DNA from: CAZPDM01 sp964585305
Lineage (GTDB): Bacteria > Planctomycetota > Uabimicrobiia > Uabimicrobiales > JABWCH01
Direction: 5' to 3'
Length of the DNA: 49,393 bases
NCBI GenBank assembly: GCA_964585305.1
Contig: CAZPDM010000026.1
Location: 1-49,393 of the forward strand
Shown here one piece after another: positions 41,981-49,393 of the stretch (position 1 is the first letter of the stretch; every line of letters begins with the position of its first letter). A program made the position numbers and the translations under genes. Under the pieces are notes generated by a model. It had not been told where the DNA came from, searched no databases, and worked only from the letters and a program-made list of their open reading frames with translations.

Positions 41981-43054
41981 ATGAAGTACATGACAGGACA
42001 ATCTAAGATTTTTGAATCTCCAGAAGGAAAAGAAGAGTCTCTATATTTTCAATGGGAAGGAAATGAACATTGGGTAAAGAAATTTCTTAACCACGGACGC
42101 TATGAAATTTGTGGGCTTTTAGCAGTAGGCGGGTTTGGTTGTGTATTTGCTGCATACGATCGGTGGAATTATGGTAAGCAAGTTGTCATTAAAACTCCAT
42201 TTTATATGGGGGACTATTGTCGTCCCTATATTTCTCGTTCCCAGGAAATTTTTGAACGACAAATTATTAGCCTAAATAAACTTTATGATCGTGAACAAAA
42301 ACATCTTTCCGGCTTTTCAAACGCAGGATTTAATAGTATTGTTAATATCAATGAATATTTCAAAGATCGCAGTCTTGATCTATGTAAACCTTTTCGAGAT
42401 GCTGCAGGTGTTGTTTATAGAGTTTCTGAAAAATTGAGGGATGATGCTCCGTATTTAGTGATGAAGTATATTCCAGGGCAAGAATTAAAGAATGTTATCA
42501 AACAACATTCTTTATCAGAATTAGAAACACTTCGTTTAATTCGCCAAATTCTATGTTTAATGCGTGGATTACATAAAGAAAGAAAAACCAAAAAAGGTTT
42601 TCCTTTTTATTATATTCTTAGTGATCTAAAAGCTGAAAATATTATTATATGTGATGGACAGGTTATTCTTATTGATTTTGGTGCTGTAAAAGTTTATCAT
42701 ATAGACTTGCAAGAAGTTGACGTTCCCATTTTTGTTACTGATGGATATGCAGGACCAGAAGTATATTCAGGAAGTATTGAATTTCGTGATAACCCTAAAA
42801 TTGATAATCGTTTTGATATTTTTACTGCTGGTGCTTTAATGGTTCATTGCTTAACAGGAAAGCATCCACAAGAATTTTTAGTGAGTCATGCTCCACCCCA
42901 ACATGATTTTTGTTTAGATTCATATTCCATTTCTAGTCGTACTATTAACATTATTGCTAAAGCAACAGCTAAGGATCGAAAGAATCGGTATCCTGATGCA
43001 GATGCAATGCTTCAAGATGTTCAAAAATTATTAGAAGAAATGGATAAAGATTAA
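41981..43054 (+). CDS. Hanks-type protein kinase lacking the HRD His and Arg
   Basis: A 357-residue soluble kinase-fold protein. The Gly loop is AVGGFGCVF, Lys71 lies in VVIKTPF, and DFG is present (Asp232, LIDFGAVK). The catalytic loop reads YILSDLKAENII: the base Asp215, Lys217 and Asn220 remain, but the usual HRD His-Arg are Leu-Ser. A large insertion (about 85-165) sits in the N-lobe. It may be active without activation-loop regulation. It starts 12 bases after the terminator of the beta-helix gene and leads toward lptF with a 41-base gap, so it may be expressed with the LPS-export genes. Confidence 0.85.
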   Translation: MKYMTGQSKIFESPEGKEESLYFQWEGNEHWVKKFLNHGRYEICGLLAVGGFGCVFAAYDRWNYGKQVVIKTPFYMGDYCRPYISRSQEIFERQIISLNKLYDREQKHLSGFSNAGFNSIVNINEYFKDRSLDLCKPFRDAAGVVYRVSEKLRDDAPYLVMKYIPGQELKNVIKQHSLSELETLRLIRQILCLMRGLHKERKTKKGFPFYYILSDLKAENIIICDGQVILIDFGAVKVYHIDLQEVDVPIFVTDGYAGPEVYSGSIEFRDNPKIDNRFDIFTAGALMVHCLTGKHPQEFLVSHAPPQHDFCLDSYSISSRTINIIAKATAKDRKNRYPDADAMLQDVQKLLEEMDKD

Positions 43055-43095
43055 AAATTTATGACTTTAACATCCTATCTCTGAAATGGACATTT

Positions 43096-44313
43096 ATGAA
43101 ATTGGGAATTTTGCAACGATATATTTATAAAGAAATATTCTTAACATTAAGTTTAATTTTAACTATTCTAACATTGATTTTTTTTCTTGTTGTTACTATG
43201 CAATTTGTTCAGAGATATAGTGAATATATTTCTTTTTTAGATTTTATTGCACTTGCTCCATATTTGATGATTAAGATAGTTGTATTTACAATGCCTTTAG
43301 GAATGTTAGCAGCTACAACAATATTTTATGGAAGAATGGCCAATGATAGAGAAATTCTAATTTTACGCGCAGCAGGAATTCATTCTCGAAATATTTTTCG
43401 GCCAGCATTTATAATAGGTTTTGTTTTAGCAATTTGCTCACTTTATATCAACCATGAACTAGTGCCATACTCATTTTTTAAACAACAGGAAATTCGATAT
43501 AAAGCATTAGAAACAATTTTGCGTGCCAATTTTTCTTCTAAAGGTACTACAATTGATTATATTCCAAATGTAAGAATTTCCTATCGCGAATTAAAAGATG
43601 GACAATTTCGAAATCTTGTTATTCAATCTCTTGAACAAGAGCAAGTAGTTAGTGAGATTTTGGCAGAGAGTGGTATTTTAGTTTTTGAAAAACAACAAAA
43701 AATCCTAACTTTTTGTTTAAATAATGGAACTTTCTGCAATATTCCTCTATCAAATTCTTCTAAAAAAGTTCGCGAAGAGCGAGTGTTCTTTAAAGAATTG
43801 AATTTTCCTATCCCAATAGCTCGTAGCCCTCAAGAGGAAACTAATTATGGCAGAGCAAAAAATAAACGATATAAAGAATTGTTAAGAGATATTGAAATTT
43901 GGCAAAAAAGAATGATTTCTTGTCAAAATACACTGATAAAATTTCAAGAACTTGAGGAAGGAAAAAAAGTTTCAAAAAAAGTATTTGACGCTGAAAAAAA
44001 AGAATTTGAACATGCTAAAGAAAAATATTTTACGCATCTTTTAGTTTGGCACAATCGAACAGCTATTTCATTAGCACCATGGATTGTTGTATTTTTAGGC
44101 GTTTCTTTAGGTCTATTAGTTCAACATAGTAATCGATTGGTAGCATTTGCTGTAAGTGCTTTACCTGTTATTTTAATTTACTATCCTATTCAAATGTTTG
44201 GCCAGTATATGGCAGAAAATAGTTATATTCCTATTTGGCTTGGAGGTTGGCTTGGAACGTTAGTTACAGGAAGCCTAGGTATTAGTTTACTTTTCTATGT
44301 TTATCGCCGTTAA
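43096..44313 (+). CDS. lptF: LPS export permease LptF (YjgP/YjgQ family)
   Basis: A 405-residue permease with three N-terminal membrane spans (about 12-36, 52-76, 99-116), a large periplasmic jellyroll region, and three C-terminal spans from about 320. The opening LGILQRYIYKEIFLTLSLIL and the EILILRAAGIH loop are typical. The periplasmic-to-membrane linker (about 250-310) is charged and helical, longer than usual. With LptG and the LptB ATPase it extracts LPS from the inner membrane. The assignment of F over G rests on gene order and is tentative. Confidence 0.85.
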   Translation: MKLGILQRYIYKEIFLTLSLILTILTLIFFLVVTMQFVQRYSEYISFLDFIALAPYLMIKIVVFTMPLGMLAATTIFYGRMANDREILILRAAGIHSRNIFRPAFIIGFVLAICSLYINHELVPYSFFKQQEIRYKALETILRANFSSKGTTIDYIPNVRISYRELKDGQFRNLVIQSLEQEQVVSEILAESGILVFEKQQKILTFCLNNGTFCNIPLSNSSKKVREERVFFKELNFPIPIARSPQEETNYGRAKNKRYKELLRDIEIWQKRMISCQNTLIKFQELEEGKKVSKKVFDAEKKEFEHAKEKYFTHLLVWHNRTAISLAPWIVVFLGVSLGLLVQHSNRLVAFAVSALPVILIYYPIQMFGQYMAENSYIPIWLGGWLGTLVTGSLGISLLFYVYRR

Positions 44314-44353
44314 AAAAATTTAAAGAACCAATTTTTTTCCCTCTTGAGAGCCT

Positions 44354-44379
44354 CCAGCCATTTATTTATGGCGGAGAGT
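44354..44379 (+). terminator. Hairpin between lptF and lptG
   Basis: CTCCaGCCAT pairs with ATGGCGGAG around a TTATTT loop. A short T-run follows only after several bases, so it may attenuate rather than terminate. Confidence 0.4.
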
Positions 44380-44402
44380 ATGTCTTTTTATGGTTAAGAA
44401 TA

Positions 44403-45524
44403 ATGAAAATACTTGATCGTTATATTATTAAATCTTTAATCGCATCATATATTATATGTGTTTTTTTAGTATTATGTTTTTATATTATTATTGATATGTT
44501 TACAAATTTTGATAAATTTGATGACTATCGTCAAAGTCTGGAAAAAAATAGCCAAGTTAAAGATATAAGTTTATGGACATTGATGCTAACTTATTATTTT
44601 TATCAAATTCCTGTTATATTTTATAATCTCGCACCAATCGCTACAGTTATGTCAGGAATGTTTACTTTAACTCGTATGAGCCGTTGTAATGAACTCATTC
44701 CTTTAAAAGCATCTGGCGTTTCCATGTATCGTTTGCTGTCTCCATTTCTAATCTTTGCTTGTATCATTGCTATTTCTATGATTACCATGCACGAATATGT
44801 TATTACAGAAATTGCGGATAATCTTGAAACTTTACAACACATGCGTTATTCAACACGTTGGCAAAAAAATATGATTTTGCATACAGATATGCAGGGAAAT
44901 ATTTTTTACATTCGCACTTATTATTCTAATAAGCAAATTTTAGAAGAAGTTCGAGTTGTTATTCCATACTCTATGGAAAAATTTCAACCTAAATTTGTGA
45001 TTAAAGCTAAAATAGGTTCTTGGACAAAGTATCGAGGAGAGCAAGCTGTTTTATTAAAAGATGGAACTATTACAGAATATCTTTCCAATGGAGAAATAAA
45101 AGATCAAAGCATCTCTATTCAGAAAGAAGGTTATATATTATTAACTGATATGAGCGATATAGCTTTAACTCAGCCTGATAGGAAGAATCTTGATAAGCAC
45201 AAAATTCTGCGACTTTGGCAAATTTTAGAAAAAAATCCTGATTTAGTTTCAATACAACTTACTCTTCATCTTAGATTTAGTTTGCCATTAAGCAATATTT
45301 TGCTTATTTTATTAGGACTTCCGCTAATTTTAGGACGAGAGACGAGAAACTTTTTTTTAGGCACTGGGATTTGTGCAATTCTTTGTGGTGTTTTTTATGG
45401 AACATACATTTGTTGTGCAAATCTAGGCTTTAAAGAAATATTAACACCGATTTTTGCTGCGTGGTTTCCTATAACAGCCTTTGGTTCATGGGCGGCGGCA
45501 TTATGGAGTTGGATCAGCACATAA
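44403..45524 (+). CDS. lptG: LPS export permease LptG (YjgP/YjgQ family)
   Basis: A 373-residue partner of LptF. The opening is KILDRYIIKSLIASYIICVF, the coupling loop ELIPLKASGVSMYRLL, and the C-terminal spans SLPLSNILLILLGLPLILG and later. Six spans surround a periplasmic domain (about 130-270). Two adjacent paralogues of this family are the normal LptFG arrangement and imply an LPS-bearing outer membrane. The substrate-side partners LptA, LptC and LptB are not in this window. Confidence 0.85.
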   Translation: MKILDRYIIKSLIASYIICVFLVLCFYIIIDMFTNFDKFDDYRQSLEKNSQVKDISLWTLMLTYYFYQIPVIFYNLAPIATVMSGMFTLTRMSRCNELIPLKASGVSMYRLLSPFLIFACIIAISMITMHEYVITEIADNLETLQHMRYSTRWQKNMILHTDMQGNIFYIRTYYSNKQILEEVRVVIPYSMEKFQPKFVIKAKIGSWTKYRGEQAVLLKDGTITEYLSNGEIKDQSISIQKEGYILLTDMSDIALTQPDRKNLDKHKILRLWQILEKNPDLVSIQLTLHLRFSLPLSNILLILLGLPLILGRETRNFFLGTGICAILCGVFYGTYICCANLGFKEILTPIFAAWFPITAFGSWAAALWSWIST

Positions 45525-45536
45525 ATTTCAATTTAA

Positions 45537-45567
45537 TCACAAACAAGCTAAATCAGCTTGTTTGTGA
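45537..45567 (+). terminator. Hairpin after lptG
   Basis: A perfect 13-bp stem, TCACAAACAAGCT with AGCTTGTTTGTGA, loop AAATC, 13 bases past the lptG stop. No T-run follows, so efficiency is uncertain. Confidence 0.6.
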
Positions 45568-45629
45568 ATCAAAATATTTGTAAATAATTTATAAAAGAGG
45601 GCTTTTGGTGAATTTCTATAAGGAAAAAC

Positions 45630-46373
45630 ATGTTGAATATTTATCATCCTCAAGCTAAAGTTATTATTTTCGTTGGGAATTTTGGTAGCGGTAAAACAGA
45701 GATTGCTATTAACTATGCTTTAAAATTAGCAGCTCATCAAAAAGAGGTTACAATCATTGATCTTGATGTGATCAAACCTTATTTCCGATGTCGTGCAGCT
45801 ACAGAATTGATGCGTTTACATGGCATTCGTGTTGTCATTCCTAGCGGAGAGCATAGGTATGCTGATTTACCTATTATTGTCCCAGAGATTAAAGGTCTCA
45901 TTGCAAGTAATCCTGGAATTACTATTCTAGATGTAGGTGGTGAAGATGTTGGAGCAAAAGTTCTTTCATACTTAGGAGAAGCCTTTACACAGTTATGCTC
46001 AGAAATACAATATCCTGAAAAAAATAACCTTCCCTATCAACTTTTGCTTGTTATTAACAAAAACCGTCCTTTTACAAGTGATTGGAATAGTGTTCATAAG
46101 ATATTTGCAGGAATTGAAAAATCCTCTGGTTTAAAAATGACTGGTTTGATTTCGAATAATCATCTTATGGAAGATACTAGCTTAGAAATGGTATCAGAAG
46201 GTTATGAGCTTGTACAAGAAGTAAGTAAAAATACTGGTTTACCAATTTATTTTATTGCAATATCAGAATTTTTAGAGAAGGCTGCTAGAGAAAAAATATC
46301 AGTACCTATTTTGCCCATTTCACGACATTTATTACCTCCGCATTTGAGCAAAGGAAAGTGGAGTGGAATTTAG
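45630..46373 (+). CDS. MinD/CobQ-like P-loop ATP-binding protein
   Basis: A 247-residue single-domain NTPase. Walker A is GNFGSGKTE (residues 16-24), followed by VTIIDLDVIKPYFRCR (switch-like Asp) and ITILDVGGEDVGAK (Walker B/switch II). The MinD/ParA deviant-lysine motif is not present. Homologous stand-alone proteins occur next to redox-enzyme genes in some bacteria, but no such enzyme is adjacent here. An AAGGAA ribosome site precedes the ATG. The next gene begins 12 bases after its stop, so the two are likely co-transcribed. Confidence 0.7.
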   Translation: MLNIYHPQAKVIIFVGNFGSGKTEIAINYALKLAAHQKEVTIIDLDVIKPYFRCRAATELMRLHGIRVVIPSGEHRYADLPIIVPEIKGLIASNPGITILDVGGEDVGAKVLSYLGEAFTQLCSEIQYPEKNNLPYQLLLVINKNRPFTSDWNSVHKIFAGIEKSSGLKMTGLISNNHLMEDTSLEMVSEGYELVQEVSKNTGLPIYFIAISEFLEKAAREKISVPILPISRHLLPPHLSKGKWSGI

Positions 46374-46385
46374 ATAAGGATCTTT

Positions 46386-47336
46386 ATGGACAAAAGAATT
46401 CACGCTCTTCCACAAGAATTTCTCAATAAATTACAATCTCTTTATCCTCAAGAATTTCATAAAATTTGTCAAAGTTTTTTAGAAAATAAACCTACAACAT
46501 TTAGACCAAATTTTATTAAAACAAATTTACGTAATTTATTAGAACTTTTAGAAAAATATCAAGTTCGTGCAAAACGTGTACATTGGTTAGAATGCGCTTT
46601 TATCTTAGAATTTCCAAGCCAAAGAGAATTTGAAAAAACTCCTATTTATACAGATGGTTTAATCTATGTCCAAAACATTTCTAGTATGCTGCCGGTATTG
46701 GTATTAGATCCTCAACCAAATGAATATATCCTTGATCTTTGTGCGGCACCTGGGGGAAAAACGACGCAACTTGTTTCTCATACAAAAGGACAATCAAAAG
46801 TTGTTGCAGTCGAGATTGAAAAACCACGTTGGTGTAAACTTGAAGCAAATGTAAAAATACAAGGCCAACAAGAATATATTGAGCTTTTCTTAGGAGATGG
46901 TGTTTATTTTGCTAAATCCCATGAAAACCAATTTGATCGAGTGTTGGTAGATGCTCCATGCACATCAGAATCTGGTTTTGATGCTCATAATCCTCGTTCT
47001 TATAATTATTGGTCTCCTAAAATGGTAAAAGAATGTCAAAATAAACAAAAAAGATTATTATCTGCTGGAATACAGGCTGCTAAACAAAATGCGACAATTG
47101 TTTATTCTACCTGTACATTTTCTCCAGAAGAAAATGAGGAAGTAATTCAATTTGTTTTGGAAAAATTTGCTGGGCAAATTGTGTTACAAGAAATTCCACT
47201 TGTTATTCCAGGAGCCAAAAAGGGCTTATTATCGTGGAATGAAAAAAAATTTGCAAAAGAACTTTCTATGACACGTCGGGTATTGCCTTCCAATTATCTG
47301 GAATCCTTCTACATTGCAAAATTTCTAAAATTATAA
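46386..47336 (+). CDS. RsmB/NSUN-family RNA cytosine-C5 methyltransferase
   Basis: A 316-residue SAM-dependent RNA methyltransferase. The SAM-binding motif CAAPGGKTT is at about 119-127, and the two catalytic cysteines are Cys192 in DAPCTSE and Cys243 in YSTCTFSPEENEEV. It lacks the N-terminal NusB-like domain of RsmB and the C-terminal RsmF extensions, so it is a compact form. The target (rRNA or tRNA) cannot be assigned. It closely follows the P-loop gene. Confidence 0.88.
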   Translation: MDKRIHALPQEFLNKLQSLYPQEFHKICQSFLENKPTTFRPNFIKTNLRNLLELLEKYQVRAKRVHWLECAFILEFPSQREFEKTPIYTDGLIYVQNISSMLPVLVLDPQPNEYILDLCAAPGGKTTQLVSHTKGQSKVVAVEIEKPRWCKLEANVKIQGQQEYIELFLGDGVYFAKSHENQFDRVLVDAPCTSESGFDAHNPRSYNYWSPKMVKECQNKQKRLLSAGIQAAKQNATIVYSTCTFSPEENEEVIQFVLEKFAGQIVLQEIPLVIPGAKKGLLSWNEKKFAKELSMTRRVLPSNYLESFYIAKFLKL

Positions 47337-47447
47337 AAAATTTTTTTTCATACTATACTTTTTTATTCTATTTTGTTAAACTATGTCCACTTAAATTTTA
47401 TATATTTTTCAATCATCTTATAAAACTTAAAGGTAGGTTAACAAAAT

Positions 47448-48092
47448 ATGCTAACTGAAATTTTCAAAACTATTATTGATTGGTATACTGCAAATATTAA
47501 CTATTATACTATTACTTTATTGATGGCAATCGAAAGTTCTTTTATTCCCTTCCCTTCAGAAATTGTTGTTCCTCCTGCTGCATATAAAGCCGCATGCGGA
47601 GAACTCAATATTTATTTGGTAGTTTTTTTTAGTACATTTGGAGCTTTATTAGGTGCTCTTTTTAATTATTATTTAGCAATGTTATTAGGACGGGCACTAA
47701 TATATAAGTTTGCAAATACTAAACTTGCTCATTTTTTTCTGATCAACGCTTCCTCTGTTGAAAAATCTGAAATTTACTTTCGTAAACATGGTGCCATTTC
47801 TACTTTTGTTGGTCGCCTAGTTCCTGCAATTCGCCAACTTATTTCTTTGCCAGCTGGTTTAGCCAAAATGGATATAACAAAATTTATCCTTTATACAACA
47901 TTAGGAGCTGGGATATGGAATGTTATTCTGGCAGTTCTAGGATATTTCTTATATTCTCAACAAGAACTTCTTAAAAAATATTATTTTGAAGCCTCTGTAA
48001 TTGGGCTAGGCCTTGGCATTATAGTAGTTGGCTATTTAATGATGCAAGCCTTTCGAGGAAATGGTCAAAAAATAGTAACGGAGCAAAAATAA
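47448..48092 (+). CDS. DedA-family membrane protein
   Basis: A 214-residue DedA/VTT-domain protein. Seen: ESSFIPFPSEIVVPPAAYKA, the conserved GALLGALFNYYLAMLLGR and FVGRLVPAIRQLISLPAGLAKM (the R-x3-R motif needed in relatives), and a C-terminal membrane span. Several DedA proteins flip undecaprenyl phosphate or phospholipids and support membrane homeostasis; which lipid is moved here is unknown. GTAGG lies upstream of the ATG at 47448. Confidence 0.92.
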   Translation: MLTEIFKTIIDWYTANINYYTITLLMAIESSFIPFPSEIVVPPAAYKAACGELNIYLVVFFSTFGALLGALFNYYLAMLLGRALIYKFANTKLAHFFLINASSVEKSEIYFRKHGAISTFVGRLVPAIRQLISLPAGLAKMDITKFILYTTLGAGIWNVILAVLGYFLYSQQELLKKYYFEASVIGLGLGIIVVGYLMMQAFRGNGQKIVTEQK

Positions 48093-48140
48093 TAAAAGAA
48101 AATTATGCTTTACTAATCAAAAAAATAGGGAGACGTTAAA

Positions 48141-49364
48141 ATGTCTGGAATTCCAAGTTATTTTGGAGAAATTGCTATACAAGAACAATATATTGACGAG
48201 CAAATTTTAGAGGAATGTCTTGCTCTCCAAAAACTTTATCGAAAACCAACTCCTTTAGGAGAAATTTTAAAGGAAAAGGGATATTTGCTTGATGAACATA
48301 TTAACCGTATTCTGAAAATACAACAGGCTTTTCGAACAAAATTGGAAAGCGAGTATTTTGCTAATATTGCATTTAAAATGAAATATTTGACTGTTTTCCA
48401 ACTTCGTGAATTGCGTAATAAATTTTCAGATGATATTTCAGAAGGCTTGAATAACAATTTAGCCAAACTTGCTTTAGAACATAAATATATTACAGGTCCA
48501 ATGGTTGAAGAAATCAGTAAATCAGCAGAATATAAATATTTTGTCAAGTTAAAGTCTCAAGGCCGAAGCACAATTGCAAACTATGAATTAGTTGGGACAG
48601 TTGTAAAACTAAAAAAGAGTGTCATTTTTAAAGCAATCCAAGTTGAATTGGATAGAACTGTGGCAGTTAAAGCTCTACTTAAAGAATATGAAACTCGCGA
48701 ATATATACGTAATTTTTTTGATGAAGCTAAGGCAACTGCAAGATTTAATCATCCTAACTTAGTACGTATTTATGGCACAGGTTTTAGCGACGGTGCATAC
48801 TATTATGCAATGGAATTAGTAGAAGGTGATAATCTTTCCCAACAATTAGAAAATGAAGGGCGTTTGGAAGTTGGCGAAACATTATGGGTCATTAGACAAA
48901 TTGCTCAAGCTCTTGAACATATTCATAGTTATAAATATATTCATAGTACTGTAAATCCTCGCAATATTGTTATTCGCCAAGATAAAGTAGCTAAATTGCT
49001 CGATTTGGGTGCTTCTTGTGAAATTGGAAGAGTTAATGCTGAATGTAAACTTACTAAAATGCCACAATATATGGCACCGGAGCAACTAAAAATTGGCGAA
49101 AAATTAGATATTCGTACGGATATTTATTGTTTGGGAGCAACATTTTATCGTATGTTGACAGGAAAACCTCCTATTTCTGGTAAAACAGTAGATGAAATAC
49201 GGCAAAATGTTTTGCAAGAAGAACCTGCTAATATAAAAGATGTAGATCATACTATTCCCGACGATGTAGCAAAAATTGTTCATCGAATGTTACGTAAAGA
49301 TCCGGTAAAAAGATATCCCGAAATAAAAAATGTTCTTTTTGCTTTAAAGAAAATTTTGCTATGA
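48141..49364 (+). CDS. Predicted pseudokinase with N-terminal T2SSE_N-like helical domains
   Basis: A 407-residue protein. Residues 1-150 hold two related helical segments (GEIAIQEQYIDEQILEE; PLGEILKEKGYLLDEHIN) resembling the N-domain of type II secretion/pilus ATPases. The kinase fold occupies about 150-405. Lys177 (VAVKAL) and the helix-C Glu (FFDEAKATARFNHPN) remain, but the Gly loop is replaced by GTVVKLKKSVIFKA, the HRD-x-K-P-x-N loop is HSTVNPRN (Thr270 instead of the catalytic Asp), and DFG is DLG (288-290). Phosphotransfer is therefore unlikely. APE and the DxxS-like DIRTDIYCLG are present. Start has AGGGAGA upstream. Confidence 0.88.
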   Translation: MSGIPSYFGEIAIQEQYIDEQILEECLALQKLYRKPTPLGEILKEKGYLLDEHINRILKIQQAFRTKLESEYFANIAFKMKYLTVFQLRELRNKFSDDISEGLNNNLAKLALEHKYITGPMVEEISKSAEYKYFVKLKSQGRSTIANYELVGTVVKLKKSVIFKAIQVELDRTVAVKALLKEYETREYIRNFFDEAKATARFNHPNLVRIYGTGFSDGAYYYAMELVEGDNLSQQLENEGRLEVGETLWVIRQIAQALEHIHSYKYIHSTVNPRNIVIRQDKVAKLLDLGASCEIGRVNAECKLTKMPQYMAPEQLKIGEKLDIRTDIYCLGATFYRMLTGKPPISGKTVDEIRQNVLQEEPANIKDVDHTIPDDVAKIVHRMLRKDPVKRYPEIKNVLFALKKILL

Positions 49365-49389
49365 TTAAGGGACTTTGAAAGGAATTATT

Positions 49390-49393
49390 ATGG
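49390..49393 (+). CDS. Start of the next gene, cut by the window edge
   Basis: ATGG at the very end, preceded by GAAAGGA at a good distance, 25 bases after the pseudokinase stop. Only the start codon is visible, so no product can be given. It is likely co-transcribed with the pseudokinase. Confidence 0.5.

Overview
The window is AT-rich bacterial DNA using the standard genetic code. It suggests a Gram-negative, envelope-rich bacterium of a planctomycete-like (PVC) lineage. The evidence is indirect: LptF and LptG imply an outer membrane with LPS, and there are four Hanks-type kinase-fold proteins in 49 kb, two of them giant fusions (with TPR/PQQ repeats and with a formylglycine-generating-enzyme domain). 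FHA, pentapeptide-repeat and beta-helix proteins point the same way. No rRNA, tRNA, CRISPR array, transposase or phage gene was seen. Taxonomy is an inference and no marker gene here settles it.

Region 1 (1-16719, all minus strand). A truncated zinc-ribbon P-loop protein is followed by a two-subunit xanthine dehydrogenase-type molybdenum hydroxylase, a 1594-residue receptor-like kinase, a TPR protein, a membrane protein, an RNase Z-type metallo-hydrolase, the aminohydrolase SsnA, a secreted M28 peptidase, FdrA, and a nucleotidyltransferase-HD protein. The molybdenum hydroxylase, SsnA and FdrA together suggest anaerobic purine/ureide catabolism; formate-tetrahydrofolate ligase at 34987 would fit the same metabolism. 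At 16727-16826 lies a 100-N scaffold gap flanked by identical 55-bp sequence, so the gap is probably artificial.

Region 2 (17174-31574, mostly plus). Housekeeping and envelope genes: pdxT, rpsU, an HtrA/DegP protease, the GTPase Der with a remarkable acidic tandem-repeat tail, a Maf pyrophosphatase, an Opp/Dpp-like permease fragment, a pentapeptide-repeat protein convergent with an FHA protein, a 33-residue membrane peptide, thrS, an Mrp/NBP35 ATPase and a secreted M6 metalloprotease.

Region 3 (31638-37440). A kinase-FGE fusion on the minus strand, formate-tetrahydrofolate ligase on the plus strand, and a small secreted Lys-rich protein on the minus strand.

Region 4 (37724-49393, all plus). 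A YceD/DUF177 protein lacking its usual rpmF neighbour; an ExbB-like / ExbD-like / membrane-anchored protein / beta-helix operon; a kinase without the HRD His and Arg; lptF and lptG; a MinD-like P-loop protein; an m5C RNA methyltransferase; a DedA protein; and a predicted pseudokinase. The next gene begins in the last four bases.

The most unusual signal is a family of short dispersed elements at 3464, 8556, 22677, 34770 and 38244. They have terminal inverted repeats related to TGGTCTGTCAAC...GTTGACAGACCA. Four copies carry an internal hairpin built on GGAATTnAACCCG...CGGGTTAATTCC, and three of them add a second hairpin whose stem shows compensatory changes. Every copy sits immediately upstream of a gene start. 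They look like non-autonomous mobile elements and could act as mobile 5' regulatory or RNA elements.
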